A DNA stretch of 64,000 nt from Streptomyces apocyni. Its GTDB lineage: Bacteria; Actinomycetota; Actinomycetes; Streptomycetales; Streptomycetaceae. The notes beneath the pieces were generated by a model that saw only the letters and a list, made by a program, of their open reading frames with translations, made no database searches and was not told the DNA's origin. The translations under genes and the position numbers were made by a program. Within the stretch, counting starts at the first letter, position 1. Every line of letters begins with the position of its first letter. This document shows positions 24,475-32,327 of the stretch, piece after piece. The DNA is taken from positions 124,001 to 188,000 of the forward strand of contig NZ_WHOM01000045.1 in NCBI RefSeq assembly GCF_009739465.1, in the 5' to 3' direction.

Positions 24475-24944
24475 CACGCGCACAGCGGCCCGGCTTCGCG
24501 CGGCAATTCGGCCCACACGACGAGGCCCAGCCCCTCGTCCGCCTCGGCGGTGCCCCAGGCGCTGCTGACCGCGTCGACCAGGAGCAGCCCACGGCCGTGG
24601 TCCTCGTGCCCGTCACGGGCTGGGTGCGGGGCCGGGACGCCGGGTCCCGGGCCCTCGTCGCGTACCACGATCCGTACGGTGTCCGCCGCGGTATCCTCGC
24701 GCAGCTCGCACACGATCAGCCGACTCGCGGTGTGCACTACGGCATTGGTGACCAGCTCTGAGACGACCAGGGCCGCCATATCGCAGGTCTCGTCAGGGAG
24801 CGACCAGCCCGTCAGCTGGTCGCGGGTCAGCCGTCTGGCCCGGGGTACGGAGTCGGGGCGCGCGGCCAGCTCGAAACGGCAACGGCGGTCAAGGGTCACG
24901 GCGCCCGAGGGGCGCCGTGTGAGAGGGGCGTTACCGAGCACCAC
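24474..24944 (-). CDS. RsbW-like ATP-binding regulator (HATPase_c_2)
   Basis: This 156-residue GHKL-type ATPase domain protein shows the N box VSELVTNAVVHTAS (about 62-75), the G1 region IVVRDEGPGPGVP and a G2-like GRGLLLVDAVSSAWG. Single-domain proteins of this kind act as anti-sigma-factor or serine kinases, and in Streptomyces often sit beside WhiJ/DUF397 loci. Here the divergent neighbour at 25119 is such a locus. Length and motifs fit the family; the target is unknown. Confidence 0.93.
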   Translation of the reverse strand: MVLGNAPLTRRPSGAVTLDRRCRFELAARPDSVPRARRLTRDQLTGWSLPDETCDMAALVVSELVTNAVVHTASRLIVCELREDTAADTVRIVVRDEGPGPGVPAPHPARDGHEDHGRGLLLVDAVSSAWGTAEADEGLGLVVWAELPREAGPLCA

Positions 24945-25118
24945 GACCGATTCCTAACGCGGCGGACTGGTTCACGTATGCCACTATCGCCCCGCCAAGG
25001 ACACTTGGCAAGCGTCACTTTGAAATGTGCAGAGTGAAGTCTTCCCTTTTTCCGGCCCCATGGCAGACTGCCTTGCTAACAAGAGGCCACTGGCCACCGT
25101 GCGGTACAGGAGGCAGCA

Positions 25119-25979
25119 GTGAGCGAACCGCGGTCCGCTCCCACCGTCGGTCAGGTTGTCCTGGGAAAGCGCTTGCAGGAGCTGCGGGAGAGCGCGGGCC
25201 TCAAGCGTGAGGAAGCCGCACGCGTCCTGCGCGTCGCCCCCGCCACGGTCCGCCGGATGGAAACCGCCGAGGTCAGCCTCAAGATCCCCTACCTCCAACT
25301 GCTGCTGCGGGCCTACGGCGTCACCGACGGCGAGGCCGAGTCATTCGTCGAGCTGGCCGAGGAGGCCAACCAGCCCGGCTGGTGGCAGCGTTACCACGAC
25401 ATCCTGCCCGGCTGGTTCAGCATGTACGTCAGCCTGGAGGGCGCCGCGACCCTCCTCAGGTCGTACGAGCCGCACTTCGTGCCCGGCCTGCTGCAGACCG
25501 AGGACTACGCGCGCGCCGTGATGCACGCGGGCGCACTCGGACAGACGGACCCCGAGGACATCGAACGGCATGTCGCCTTGCGCATGCAGCGCCAGGAACT
25601 GCTCACCCGCGACAACGCCCCACGGCTGTGGGTCGTCATGGACGAGACCGTCCTGCGCCGGACCGTCGGCGGCCCCGGCCTCATGCGGGCCCAGGTCGAC
25701 CGGCTGCTCGAGGCCACCGAGATGCCCCACGTCACCTTGCAGGTCGCGGAGTTCGCCGACGGGCACCATCCGGGCACCTACGGCCCGTTCGTGCTGTTCC
25801 GCTTCTCGATCCCCGAACTGCCGGACATGGTCTACACCGAGTACCTGACCGGCGCTGTCTATCTCGACCGCCGCGCCGAGGTCGTCACGTACCTGGAAGT
25901 CATGGACCGGATGGCGACCCAGGCGGCAACGGCACACCGCACAAAGGAGATTCTCCGGAGTCTTCGCAAGGAGCTGTGA
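25119..25979 (+). CDS. WhiJ-type XRE regulator with DUF5753 (Scr1 antitoxin-like) domain
   Basis: This 286-residue regulator has an N-terminal XRE HTH (about 9-65: LGKRLQELRESAGLKREEAARVLRVAPATVRRMETAEVSLK) and a C-terminal DUF5753 region: PGWWQRYHDILPGWFSMYVSLEGAA, FVPGLLQTEDYARAVM, then YTEYLTGAVYLDRRAEV. This is the WhiJ/AbaA-type architecture used in Streptomyces development and stress pathways, and it partners with a DUF397 protein. That partner gene starts immediately after the stop. GTG 25119 is preceded by AGGAGG. The family call is firm; the regulated process is unknown. Confidence 0.95.
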   Translation: MSEPRSAPTVGQVVLGKRLQELRESAGLKREEAARVLRVAPATVRRMETAEVSLKIPYLQLLLRAYGVTDGEAESFVELAEEANQPGWWQRYHDILPGWFSMYVSLEGAATLLRSYEPHFVPGLLQTEDYARAVMHAGALGQTDPEDIERHVALRMQRQELLTRDNAPRLWVVMDETVLRRTVGGPGLMRAQVDRLLEATEMPHVTLQVAEFADGHHPGTYGPFVLFRFSIPELPDMVYTEYLTGAVYLDRRAEVVTYLEVMDRMATQAATAHRTKEILRSLRKEL

Positions 25980-26228
25980 ATGGATCACATATCCGACCGG
26001 ATCTACAACGGCATGCCCGCCCGTGAGCTCGGCAGCGAGGGCTGGCACAAGCCGTGGAGCGGCGGAAACGGCGGCAACTGCGTCGAAGCGATGAAGCTCG
26101 CCGACGGCCGGGTAGCCGTGCGCCAGTCCGCGGACCCCGACGGACCGGCGCTGATCTACACCTCGGGGGAGCTCGACGCGTTCATCCGGGGTGCCAAGGC
26201 GGGTCAGGCGGACTTCCTGCTGTCGTGA
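25980..26228 (+). CDS. DUF397 protein (WhiJ partner)
   Basis: This 82-residue protein has the DUF397 signature: SEGWHKPWSGGNGGNCVEAMKLADGRVAVRQSADPDGPALIYTSGELDAFIRGAKAGQADFL. DUF397 proteins bind WhiJ-like regulators and relieve or modulate their repression. It begins at the base after the regulator's stop (TGA ATG), so the two are surely cotranscribed. The length is typical. Confidence 0.95.
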   Translation: MDHISDRIYNGMPARELGSEGWHKPWSGGNGGNCVEAMKLADGRVAVRQSADPDGPALIYTSGELDAFIRGAKAGQADFLLS

Positions 26229-26239
26229 CCGGCCTTGGC

Positions 26240-26376
26240 GTACCGCGTCAGGGCCGCTACTCCTACCGCGTCAGGGCCGCTACTCGTACCGCGCTAGGGC
26301 CGCTACTCGTACCGCGCTAGGGCCGCTACTCGTACCGCGCTAGGGCCGCCACCCGTACGCTGTCACGGCCGCTACC
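26240..26376. repeat. Six tandem copies of a 23-bp repeat (minisatellite)
   Basis: Units start at 26240, 26263, 26286, 26309, 26332 and 26355. The consensus begins GTACCGCGCTAGGGCCGC. Copies 3 and 4 are identical, and the sixth is degenerate and enters the last codons of the minus-strand SGNH gene. It fills the gap between convergent genes; there are no spacers, so it is not a CRISPR array. Confidence 0.88.
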
Positions 26377-27382
26377 GCCCTGACTGGCGCAGATAGTCGT
26401 CGACGGTCGCCGCGATCGCCTGGGTGTAGCGGAGGATGCCGGGCGAGCGCACCGTGCAGGGCGGGGCGCCCTTCTTCGTCGGGGCCAGGCAGAAGTGCAG
26501 CGGATCGTCGGCGCGGTGCAGCTGGGCTGTCGTACCCCCGGAGCAGTACGTGGGGTTGGCGCGCTCGTAGGCGTTGCACGGCAGGTTCTGTACGTACGTG
26601 TAGCGGGCGCCCGGGCGGCTCACCCTGGCGCCCGCGTCCGAGGTCAGGTCACCAGCGGCCTTGGCCTGCGCCCGGTAGATGTCGTTGACGCGGCGGACCC
26701 GGTCGGGGGCCACGGCATCGGGGCCCTGGAGCACCCAGACGAGTTTCGGGCGGGGGATACCGGCGTCCTGGGCCGCCTTGGTGATCTGCTCGGTCAGCGC
26801 GCGGGCGTCGGCGGCGTAGCGGTCGTAGTACCTGTCCGGGTCCGCGTCATGCACGATGCCCTTCATACAGGGCGTGTAGCCCCAGGAGTTGCCCCAGAAC
26901 TGGAGCACCACGACCTCGGGACGCTCGGATCGCACCAGGGCCGCCGCCTTGCGGTCGTCTGGTATGAACAGGCTTTCCTGCTCGCCCTCCAGGTAGTCGC
27001 ACAGCGTCGTTCCGGAGTGCGGGGCCTTGCGGAGCTGCGCGCTGCCGGACTCGTCGAGCAGGTCCGCGAGTACGTCCTGGTTCTCGGTGGCCAGCGAGTC
27101 GCCGAGGTAGACGGCGCGGGCCGGGGGAGCGGTCGAGGTCGGCTTCGCGGTGGAGGGGGCGGCGGACCGCTTCGGTGGCGCCGACTCCTCGTCAGGCGCT
27201 GGTGTCGGAGCCGCTGCCGCCGTGGTGGACCGCGAGCCTGGTGTCGGTACGGCCGAAGGAGGTGTGGCGCTCACATCCGACGTATCGGCCGTGAAGACCA
27301 GCCGCGCGCCGAGCACCGCCACGATCAGCAGCCCAAGCGGCACCAGTATCCAAGCGAGCCCCGTCAGTCGTCTTCCCCACAT
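26372..27382 (-). CDS. Membrane-anchored SGNH/GDSL-like hydrolase
   Basis: This 336-residue protein has an N-terminal transmembrane or signal anchor (GLAWILVPLGLLIVAVLGARLVF) and a long Pro/Ser/Thr linker (about 35-95). An SGNH hydrolase domain follows: ARAVYLGDSLATENQDVL (block I GDS), VVLQFWGNSWGYTPC (block III-type N) and DDPLHFC (block V-like D..H). Family members hydrolyse ester bonds, often on cell-surface glycans or lipids. ATG 27382 is preceded by GGAAG. Its end lies in the minisatellite. An extracellular esterase is likely; the substrate is unknown. Confidence 0.85.
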   Translation of the reverse strand: MWGRRLTGLAWILVPLGLLIVAVLGARLVFTADTSDVSATPPSAVPTPGSRSTTAAAAPTPAPDEESAPPKRSAAPSTAKPTSTAPPARAVYLGDSLATENQDVLADLLDESGSAQLRKAPHSGTTLCDYLEGEQESLFIPDDRKAAALVRSERPEVVVLQFWGNSWGYTPCMKGIVHDADPDRYYDRYAADARALTEQITKAAQDAGIPRPKLVWVLQGPDAVAPDRVRRVNDIYRAQAKAAGDLTSDAGARVSRPGARYTYVQNLPCNAYERANPTYCSGGTTAQLHRADDPLHFCLAPTKKGAPPCTVRSPGILRYTQAIAATVDDYLRQSGR

Positions 27383-27465
27383 GTCGCTTCCGACCCTCCC
27401 CCTGTCAACGCCCCCTGCGTTCACCAGGGACCACACTGACGTGCGAAAGCGGGAGAGTCCAGTAG

Positions 27466-27528
27466 GTGCCTGCCCAGACAGGGGTGCCTGGCCAAACAGG
27501 GGTGCCTGGCCAGCCAGGAGTGCCTGGT
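27466..27528. repeat. 18-bp tandem repeat, about 3.5 copies
   Basis: Units of GGTGCCTGGCCAAACAGG type begin at 27466, 27484, 27502 and 27520 (partial). They lie between the gltD stop and the divergent promoter side of the SGNH gene. No function was seen. Confidence 0.75.
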
Positions 27529-27538
27529 TTCAGTCGGC

Positions 27539-29029
27539 TCACACGGCCAAGGGCCGGTCGTCCGGCCGGATCGGCGCGGGCAGGCGAGTGCGGCCCGTCA
27601 GATAGCGGTCCACCGCGGCCGCCGCCGCACGGCCCTCCGCGATCGCCCAGACGATCAGCGACTGCCCGCGCGCCGCGTCGCCCGCCGCGAAGACGCCCGG
27701 CACGTTCGTGGCGAAGCCCGGATCGCGGGCGACGGCCCCGCGCGCGTTCAGGGCCAGGCCGAGCTGGTCGATGAGCCCGTCGGCCCGGTCAGGCCCGGAG
27801 AAGCCCAGCGCGAGCAGTACCAGATCCGCCGGGAGAGTGCGCTCGGTGCCCGGCCTGGGCTGCCGTCCCTCCGGGGCGACCTCGACCAGGTGCAGCGCGC
27901 GGACCCGCCCTTCGGCGTCCCCGGTGAAGCGGAGCGTCGAGGCCGAGAACAGCCGGGCGTCGGCATCCGCCCGTGGCGCCGTGGCCAGGTCACGGGCCTC
28001 CTCATGGGCGGCGGACAACCGGTAGATCCGGGGGTGAGTCGGCCAGGGTTCGGTGCCCCCGTCACGCTCGGCGGCGGGCTGCGGATAGATGTCCAGTTGC
28101 GTCACGGAGGCGGCGCCCTCGCGCACCGCCGTACCCAGGCAGTCCGCGCCGGTGTCGCCACCGCCGATGATCACCGTATGGCGGTCCTTGGCCGACAGCG
28201 GCGAGACCGGCTGGTCGCCCTGACACACCCGGTTGGCCTGCGGCAGGTACTCCATCGCCTGATGGATACCGGTCAGCTCGCGCCCGGGCACCGGGAGTTC
28301 GCGCCACTGGCGCGCTCCGACGGCGACCACCACGGCGTCGAACCGGGTCCGCAACGCGTCCGCGCCGATGTCGCGCCCGACCACGGTGGACGTACGGAAC
28401 CGGGTGCCCTCCGCCCGCATCTGGTCCAGGCGCCGGTCCAGGCGGTGCTTCTCCATCTTGAACGCGGGGATGCCGTACCGCAGCAGCCCACCCGCCCGGT
28501 CGTCGCGCTCGTACACCGCGACCGTGTGTCCGGCCCGGGTCAGCTGCTGGGCGGCGGCGAGACCCGCGGGGCCCGAGCCGACGACCGCGACCGTGCGGCC
28601 CGAGAGCCGGTCCGGGGGCCGAGGCGGGGTGTACCCGCGCTCCCAGGCCTGGTCGGCGATGGCCGCCTCGACGTTCTTGATGGTCACCGCGGGCTGGTTG
28701 ATGGCCAGCACACACGCCGACTCACAGGGCGCGGGACACAGCCAGCCGGTGAACTCGGGGAAGTTGTTCGTCGCGTGCAGCCGGTCGCTCGCCCCGCGCC
28801 AGTCGTCCCGTGCGACCAGGTCGTTCCAGTCGGGGATCAGATTGCCCAGCGGACATGCCTCGTGGCAGAACGGAACGCCGCAGTCCATGCAGCGGTCGGC
28901 CTGCTCGCCGACGAGGGGAAGCAGCGCCCCTGGGACGTGCACCTCGCCGAAGTCCCGTACCCGGTCGTCGACCGGGCGGCGCGGCCACTCCTGACGGGGG
29001 GTGGTGAGAAAGCCCTTGGGGTCGCCCAT
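27539..29029 (-). CDS. gltD: Glutamate synthase small subunit (NADPH-dependent beta subunit)
   Basis: This 496-residue flavoprotein supplies electrons from NADPH to glutamate synthase (glutamine + 2-oxoglutarate to 2 glutamate). The N-terminal 4Fe-4S ligands are in RCMDCGVPFCHEACPLGN (about 40-57) and LCPAPCESAC (about 90-99). The FAD site is VAVVGSGPAGLAAAQQL and the NADPH site is VIIGGGDTGADCLG. A C-terminal GVFAAGDAARGQSLIVWAIAEG completes the fold. ATG 29029 has GAGGAGA upstream. No gltB lies beside it, so it is either a second copy or acts with a distant partner or another oxidoreductase. Confidence 0.96.
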   Translation of the reverse strand: MGDPKGFLTTPRQEWPRRPVDDRVRDFGEVHVPGALLPLVGEQADRCMDCGVPFCHEACPLGNLIPDWNDLVARDDWRGASDRLHATNNFPEFTGWLCPAPCESACVLAINQPAVTIKNVEAAIADQAWERGYTPPRPPDRLSGRTVAVVGSGPAGLAAAQQLTRAGHTVAVYERDDRAGGLLRYGIPAFKMEKHRLDRRLDQMRAEGTRFRTSTVVGRDIGADALRTRFDAVVVAVGARQWRELPVPGRELTGIHQAMEYLPQANRVCQGDQPVSPLSAKDRHTVIIGGGDTGADCLGTAVREGAASVTQLDIYPQPAAERDGGTEPWPTHPRIYRLSAAHEEARDLATAPRADADARLFSASTLRFTGDAEGRVRALHLVEVAPEGRQPRPGTERTLPADLVLLALGFSGPDRADGLIDQLGLALNARGAVARDPGFATNVPGVFAAGDAARGQSLIVWAIAEGRAAAAAVDRYLTGRTRLPAPIRPDDRPLAV

Positions 29030-29120
29030 GGCCCGTCTCCTCGCGTGCCCTTCGCGGACGGTCCTTCTCGCCACGGTACGCCGGGTCCGGGGGCGTCGGC
29101 GATGTCTGCCTGGTGCACGG

Positions 29121-29156
29121 CACGGCCCAGCACGGCCCAGCACGGCCCAGCACGGC
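29121..29156. repeat. 10-bp tandem repeat CACGGCCCAG, 3.6 copies
   Basis: Three perfect CACGGCCCAG units plus CACGGC lie between the gltD start and the end of the DUF1772-like gene. No function was seen. Confidence 0.75.
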
Positions 29157-29167
29157 GTCGCGTCGGC

Positions 29168-29650
29168 TTAGGCGGCGAGCGCCAGGATGAACGCGGCGCA
29201 CGCGGCCAGCGCCGCACCGCCGCGCACATGGTTCCAGGCCGTCCACTCGGAGACGAACCGCCGCCAGGGCTCGGCGCTCTCCGGCGCCTCGGGGTCCAGC
29301 TTCGTCAGCGCGTCGTTGCGCGGGATGTTCGCCGCGATCGTCACCCCCAGGGAACCGATCAGGTACAGGGCGCTGCCGAGCAGCAGCTCTACGGCGCCTC
29401 GGTCCGGCCACACCGCGAAGGTGATCACGGCCAGCACCGCACACAGGGCCGCGGTCCCCATCAGTACGCCGAGGAACACCGGGTTGACGATCACGACCTT
29501 GATCCGCTGCATCGCCGCGATTCCCTGCGGGGCGGGCAGGGCGCCGAGCGCCTTCATCACGGAGGTGGAGTAGCCGAAGAAGACTCCGGCGATCAGCCCG
29601 CTGCCAAGCGCCGCGAGCAGGGTGAGCACGAAGTACGGTCCGTCGATCAT
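29168..29650 (-). CDS. DUF1772 (anthrone oxygenase-like) membrane protein
   Basis: This 160-residue protein has four predicted transmembrane helices (YFVLTLLAALGSGLIAGVFFGYS, VFLGVLMGTAALCAVLAVITF, LLLGSALYLIGSLGVTIAANI, GGAALAACAAFILALA) and the DUF1772 pattern AGVFFGYSTSVMKALGALP, then IPRNDALTKLDPE and FVSEWTAWNHVR. Some members are anthrone oxygenases in polyketide pathways; most bacterial ones have no known role. ATG 29650 was chosen because the upstream extension is not conserved-looking. The 226 bp upstream hold nothing recognisable besides the divergent promoters. Confidence 0.9.
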   Translation of the reverse strand: MIDGPYFVLTLLAALGSGLIAGVFFGYSTSVMKALGALPAPQGIAAMQRIKVVIVNPVFLGVLMGTAALCAVLAVITFAVWPDRGAVELLLGSALYLIGSLGVTIAANIPRNDALTKLDPEAPESAEPWRRFVSEWTAWNHVRGGAALAACAAFILALAA

Positions 29651-29876
29651 GGAAGCCCCCTGGTTCCTGGCGGTGTACGGGCAAGTCAAGCGGGTGGTGC
29701 GGCCGCGGGCCATGGTTCAGCCCCGCAGGCGCATACGCGCGCGTCTCGGAGGAGGGGACCAGTAGGCCCCGCGGCGCGCGGGTGCGCGTTGCCGAGGGTG
29801 GGACGAGAATGGGCACGCCGGTCCCAGCGGTGCCATCCGCGCCGCGCCGGCCCGTCCGGCCTTCAGGAGGTATGAC

Positions 29877-30296
29877 ATGACCACTGCCGGAGACATCATG
29901 CATCGCGGCGCCCAGTGGATCCCGGAACACGAGACGCTGGACCGGGCCGCCCAGATGATGCGTGACCTCAACGTCGGCGCCCTGCCGATCAGTGATGCGA
30001 ACGAACGGCTCTGCGGCATCCTCACCGACCGGGACATCGTCGTGGGATGCGTGGCGATGGGGCACGACCCCGCCCAGACCACCGCGGGCTCGATGGCACA
30101 GGGCACCCCGCGCTGGATCGAGTCCAGCGCCGATGTCGGCGAGGTGCTCGATGAGATGCAGGGCCACCAGATCCGTCGGCTTCCAGTGATCGAGAACAAG
30201 CGCCTCGTCGGGATGATCAGCGAGGCGGATCTGGCCCAGCACCTGAACGAGGAGCAGATCGCGGCGTGGGCTGAGCGCGTCTACGCGAAGCGCTGA
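29877..30296 (+). CDS. Tandem CBS-domain protein
   Basis: This 139-residue protein consists of two CBS motifs: AGDIMHRGAQWIPEHETLDRAAQMMRDLNVGALPI with ILTDRDIVVG, then RWIESSADVGEVLDEMQGHQIRRLPVIENKRLVGMISEADLA. CBS pairs bind adenosyl ligands such as AMP, ATP or SAM and usually report energy state; stand-alone forms are common in actinobacteria. The perfect AGGAGG (29865-29870) fixes ATG 29877. The partner it regulates is unknown. Confidence 0.95.
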   Translation: MTTAGDIMHRGAQWIPEHETLDRAAQMMRDLNVGALPISDANERLCGILTDRDIVVGCVAMGHDPAQTTAGSMAQGTPRWIESSADVGEVLDEMQGHQIRRLPVIENKRLVGMISEADLAQHLNEEQIAAWAERVYAKR

Positions 30297-30509
30297 ACCC
30301 GGGATCGGCCGTGGGGGCGTGTGAGGCTACGCGCGCGTGCCGCGAGGCCGTGTGCGTAGCCCCCCGCAGGGCTCCCCCGGGGCCCCTGCCGGGTCCCTGC
30401 TGGGTCCGCGCCGGGACCATGCTCGGAACGAGCAGAAGGCTGGTGAGACCACGGTCCGAATGGCCGCTGAATGCCCGGGATCAAACGGGGCAACTGGGAT
30501 GATCGCGGC

Positions 30510-31322
30510 ATGACGCGAATCGACGGGCATCTCCTCGACCACGGGCATCTCCTCGACCCTGGGCAGTCCGAGGCCACGCGGCGCTGCGAAGCGCTTCCGG
30601 ACCTCTTCGACGCCACGACGTTCCGGCATCTCGAGCGCCTCGGGGTCGGACCCGGCTGGCGGTGCTGGGAGGTCGCCGCGGGCGGCACCTCCGTCCTCAC
30701 CTGGCTGGCCAAGCGGGTGGGGCCCACCGGCCGCGTACTGGCCACGGACGTCGACACCTCGTGGGTCGGCTCGGCCGCCCGGCCGCCCATCGAGGTGCTC
30801 CGCCACGACGTGGGCGCGGAGGAGCCGCCGGGCGAGGGCTTCGACCTGGTACACGCCCGTCTCGTGCTGGCCGATGTCGCCGAACGGGACCGGGCCCTGC
30901 GGTCGATGGTGAGGGCGCTGCGCCCCGGGGGGCGCATCCTCGTCGAGGAGACCGACACCGCCCTCCAGCCGCTGACCTGCCCAGACGAGCACGGCCCCGC
31001 CCAGCGGCTGGCCAACCGGCTGCGTGAGGGCCGTAGCGCGCTGCTCGCCGAGGACGGCGCGGACCTGTCGTACGGGCGCAAGCTGCCCCGGTTGCTGCGC
31101 GCGGCGGGGCTGACCCGGGTCGAGGCGGACGCCCACTTCCCGTTGGGCGCCGGGGCGTGCTCGGTGCTGGAGACCGCCGGAGTGAGCCAGGCACGCGAGC
31201 GCCTCGTGGCCGCGGGACGCGCCACAGACACCGACATCGACCGGCACTTGGAGAACGTCGCCAGCGGAGCCCTGGACCTCGCGGCGACCCCCATGGTCTC
31301 GGCGTGGGGCCGCAAACCGTAG
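30510..31322 (+). CDS. Class I SAM-dependent methyltransferase
   Basis: This 270-residue methyltransferase shows motif I CWEVAAGGTSVLTWLAKRVGPTGRVLATDVD (about 53-82; motif I reads EVAAGGTS, slightly divergent from the usual E-x-G-x-G), motif II FDLVHARLVLADV and motif III ALRPGGRILVEETD. The N-terminus carries a duplicated HLLDHGHLLDPGQ from a short internal DNA repeat. The substrate is unknown. It stands alone on the strand after the CBS gene; the 213 bp before it hold G/C-rich sequence without recognisable features. Confidence 0.92.
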   Translation: MTRIDGHLLDHGHLLDPGQSEATRRCEALPDLFDATTFRHLERLGVGPGWRCWEVAAGGTSVLTWLAKRVGPTGRVLATDVDTSWVGSAARPPIEVLRHDVGAEEPPGEGFDLVHARLVLADVAERDRALRSMVRALRPGGRILVEETDTALQPLTCPDEHGPAQRLANRLREGRSALLAEDGADLSYGRKLPRLLRAAGLTRVEADAHFPLGAGACSVLETAGVSQARERLVAAGRATDTDIDRHLENVASGALDLAATPMVSAWGRKP

Positions 31323-31361
31323 GCAATGTCGCCCCGCTACGCGCGCGTGGGGCTCAGGGGC

Positions 31362-32327
31362 TCAGTCGGTCGAGGCTGGCCCGGGTGGGCGTGCCCCCAC
31401 CCGCGTGACCGCCTGGGCACCGGCCTGGCAGCCGCGGGTGACAGCCTCGGTGTCCGTGGCACCCGCGAGCAGGGCGGCCAGGAAGGCGCCGGTGAACGCG
31501 TCGCCCGCCCCCGTCGTGTCCCGTGCCCGCGCGGGCACCGCGGGGACGTGGTCCGGCGCCGCGCCCGCGCGTGAGATCAGCGCGCCCGCCGCGCCCAGCT
31601 TGGCCACCACCAGAGGGAACTGCCTGCTTAGCTTCGCCACCGCGTCCGCGCTGTCCGGCAGGCCGGTGAGCGCGGCCGCCTCGTCCCGGTTGGGCAGCAG
31701 CACGTCAGCCCCGGTGGCCGCCGCCAGAAACGGGGCCACGCCCGCGTCGGCGAGAAATCCCGCCGACGCCGGGTCGACACTCACCGGCACCCCACGCGCG
31801 TGTGCCGCGTCCAAGACCAGGCGCGCCAGCGACCTGCTCGGCTCCGCGAAGAAAAGGTAGCCGGACAGGTGCACCCGGCCGACCCCGTCGAGCAGCGTGG
31901 GCGACCAGTCGGCGGGAGAGAGCCGGATTACGGCACCGCTGTCGGTCAGAAACGTACGCTCAGCGTCGGCGTCCACGAGGCAGATCACGGTGCCGGTCGG
32001 GGCCCGCGGGTCAACGACGAGGTGCGGGCGTACGCCAGCCTCGGCCAGTGCCCGCTCGTGCCAGGCCGCCGAGTCCGCGCCGATCCGCGCCAGCAGACGT
32101 ACGTCCGGGCAGCCCGTGTACGCGGCCCAGGAGGCGACGTTGGCCCCGGCACCTCCGGGCAGGGTGCGGATGTCCGCGGCGGTGTCGGTGCCCGCGGTGA
32201 GCGGCGTACGGTGGCGCGCCACCACGTCGGTGACCACATCGCCGACGACCAGCAGCCCGTCGCCCAGAGTGCCGCTGCCGCCAGACGCCCCACCGCTGCC
32301 AGACGTGCTGCCAGACGCCCCGCTCAT
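31362..32327 (-). CDS. psuK: PfkB-family sugar kinase, likely pseudouridine kinase
   Basis: This 321-residue PfkB/ribokinase-fold kinase has the N-terminal GG motif PGGAGANVASWAAYTG and the C-terminal catalytic DTTGAGDAFTGAFLAALL (D-T-x-GAGD). Its ATG overlaps the psuG stop by 4 bp (ATGA), so it most likely phosphorylates pseudouridine, and PsuG then cleaves the product to uracil and ribose-5-phosphate. Residues 2-19 (SGASGSTSGSGGASGGSG) are a repeat-encoded Gly/Ser leader not usual in the family. The role is assigned mainly from context and fold. Confidence 0.88.
   Translation of the reverse strand: MSGASGSTSGSGGASGGSGTLGDGLLVVGDVVTDVVARHRTPLTAGTDTAADIRTLPGGAGANVASWAAYTGCPDVRLLARIGADSAAWHERALAEAGVRPHLVVDPRAPTGTVICLVDADAERTFLTDSGAVIRLSPADWSPTLLDGVGRVHLSGYLFFAEPSRSLARLVLDAAHARGVPVSVDPASAGFLADAGVAPFLAAATGADVLLPNRDEAAALTGLPDSADAVAKLSRQFPLVVAKLGAAGALISRAGAAPDHVPAVPARARDTTGAGDAFTGAFLAALLAGATDTEAVTRGCQAGAQAVTRVGARPPGPASTD

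Noticed and set aside
24184..24957. Plus-strand frame over the RsbW-like ATPase
   Set aside because: Minus strand encodes a clear GHKL ATPase with N and G boxes; the plus frame is Arg/Ser-rich noise.
26240..26376. CRISPR array
   Set aside because: Copies are contiguous without spacers and no cas gene is nearby; it is a tandem repeat.
27890..29875. 661-codon open frame antisense to gltD
   Set aside because: Sense strand carries the iron-sulphur and FAD motifs of GltD; the antisense translation has no recognisable domain.
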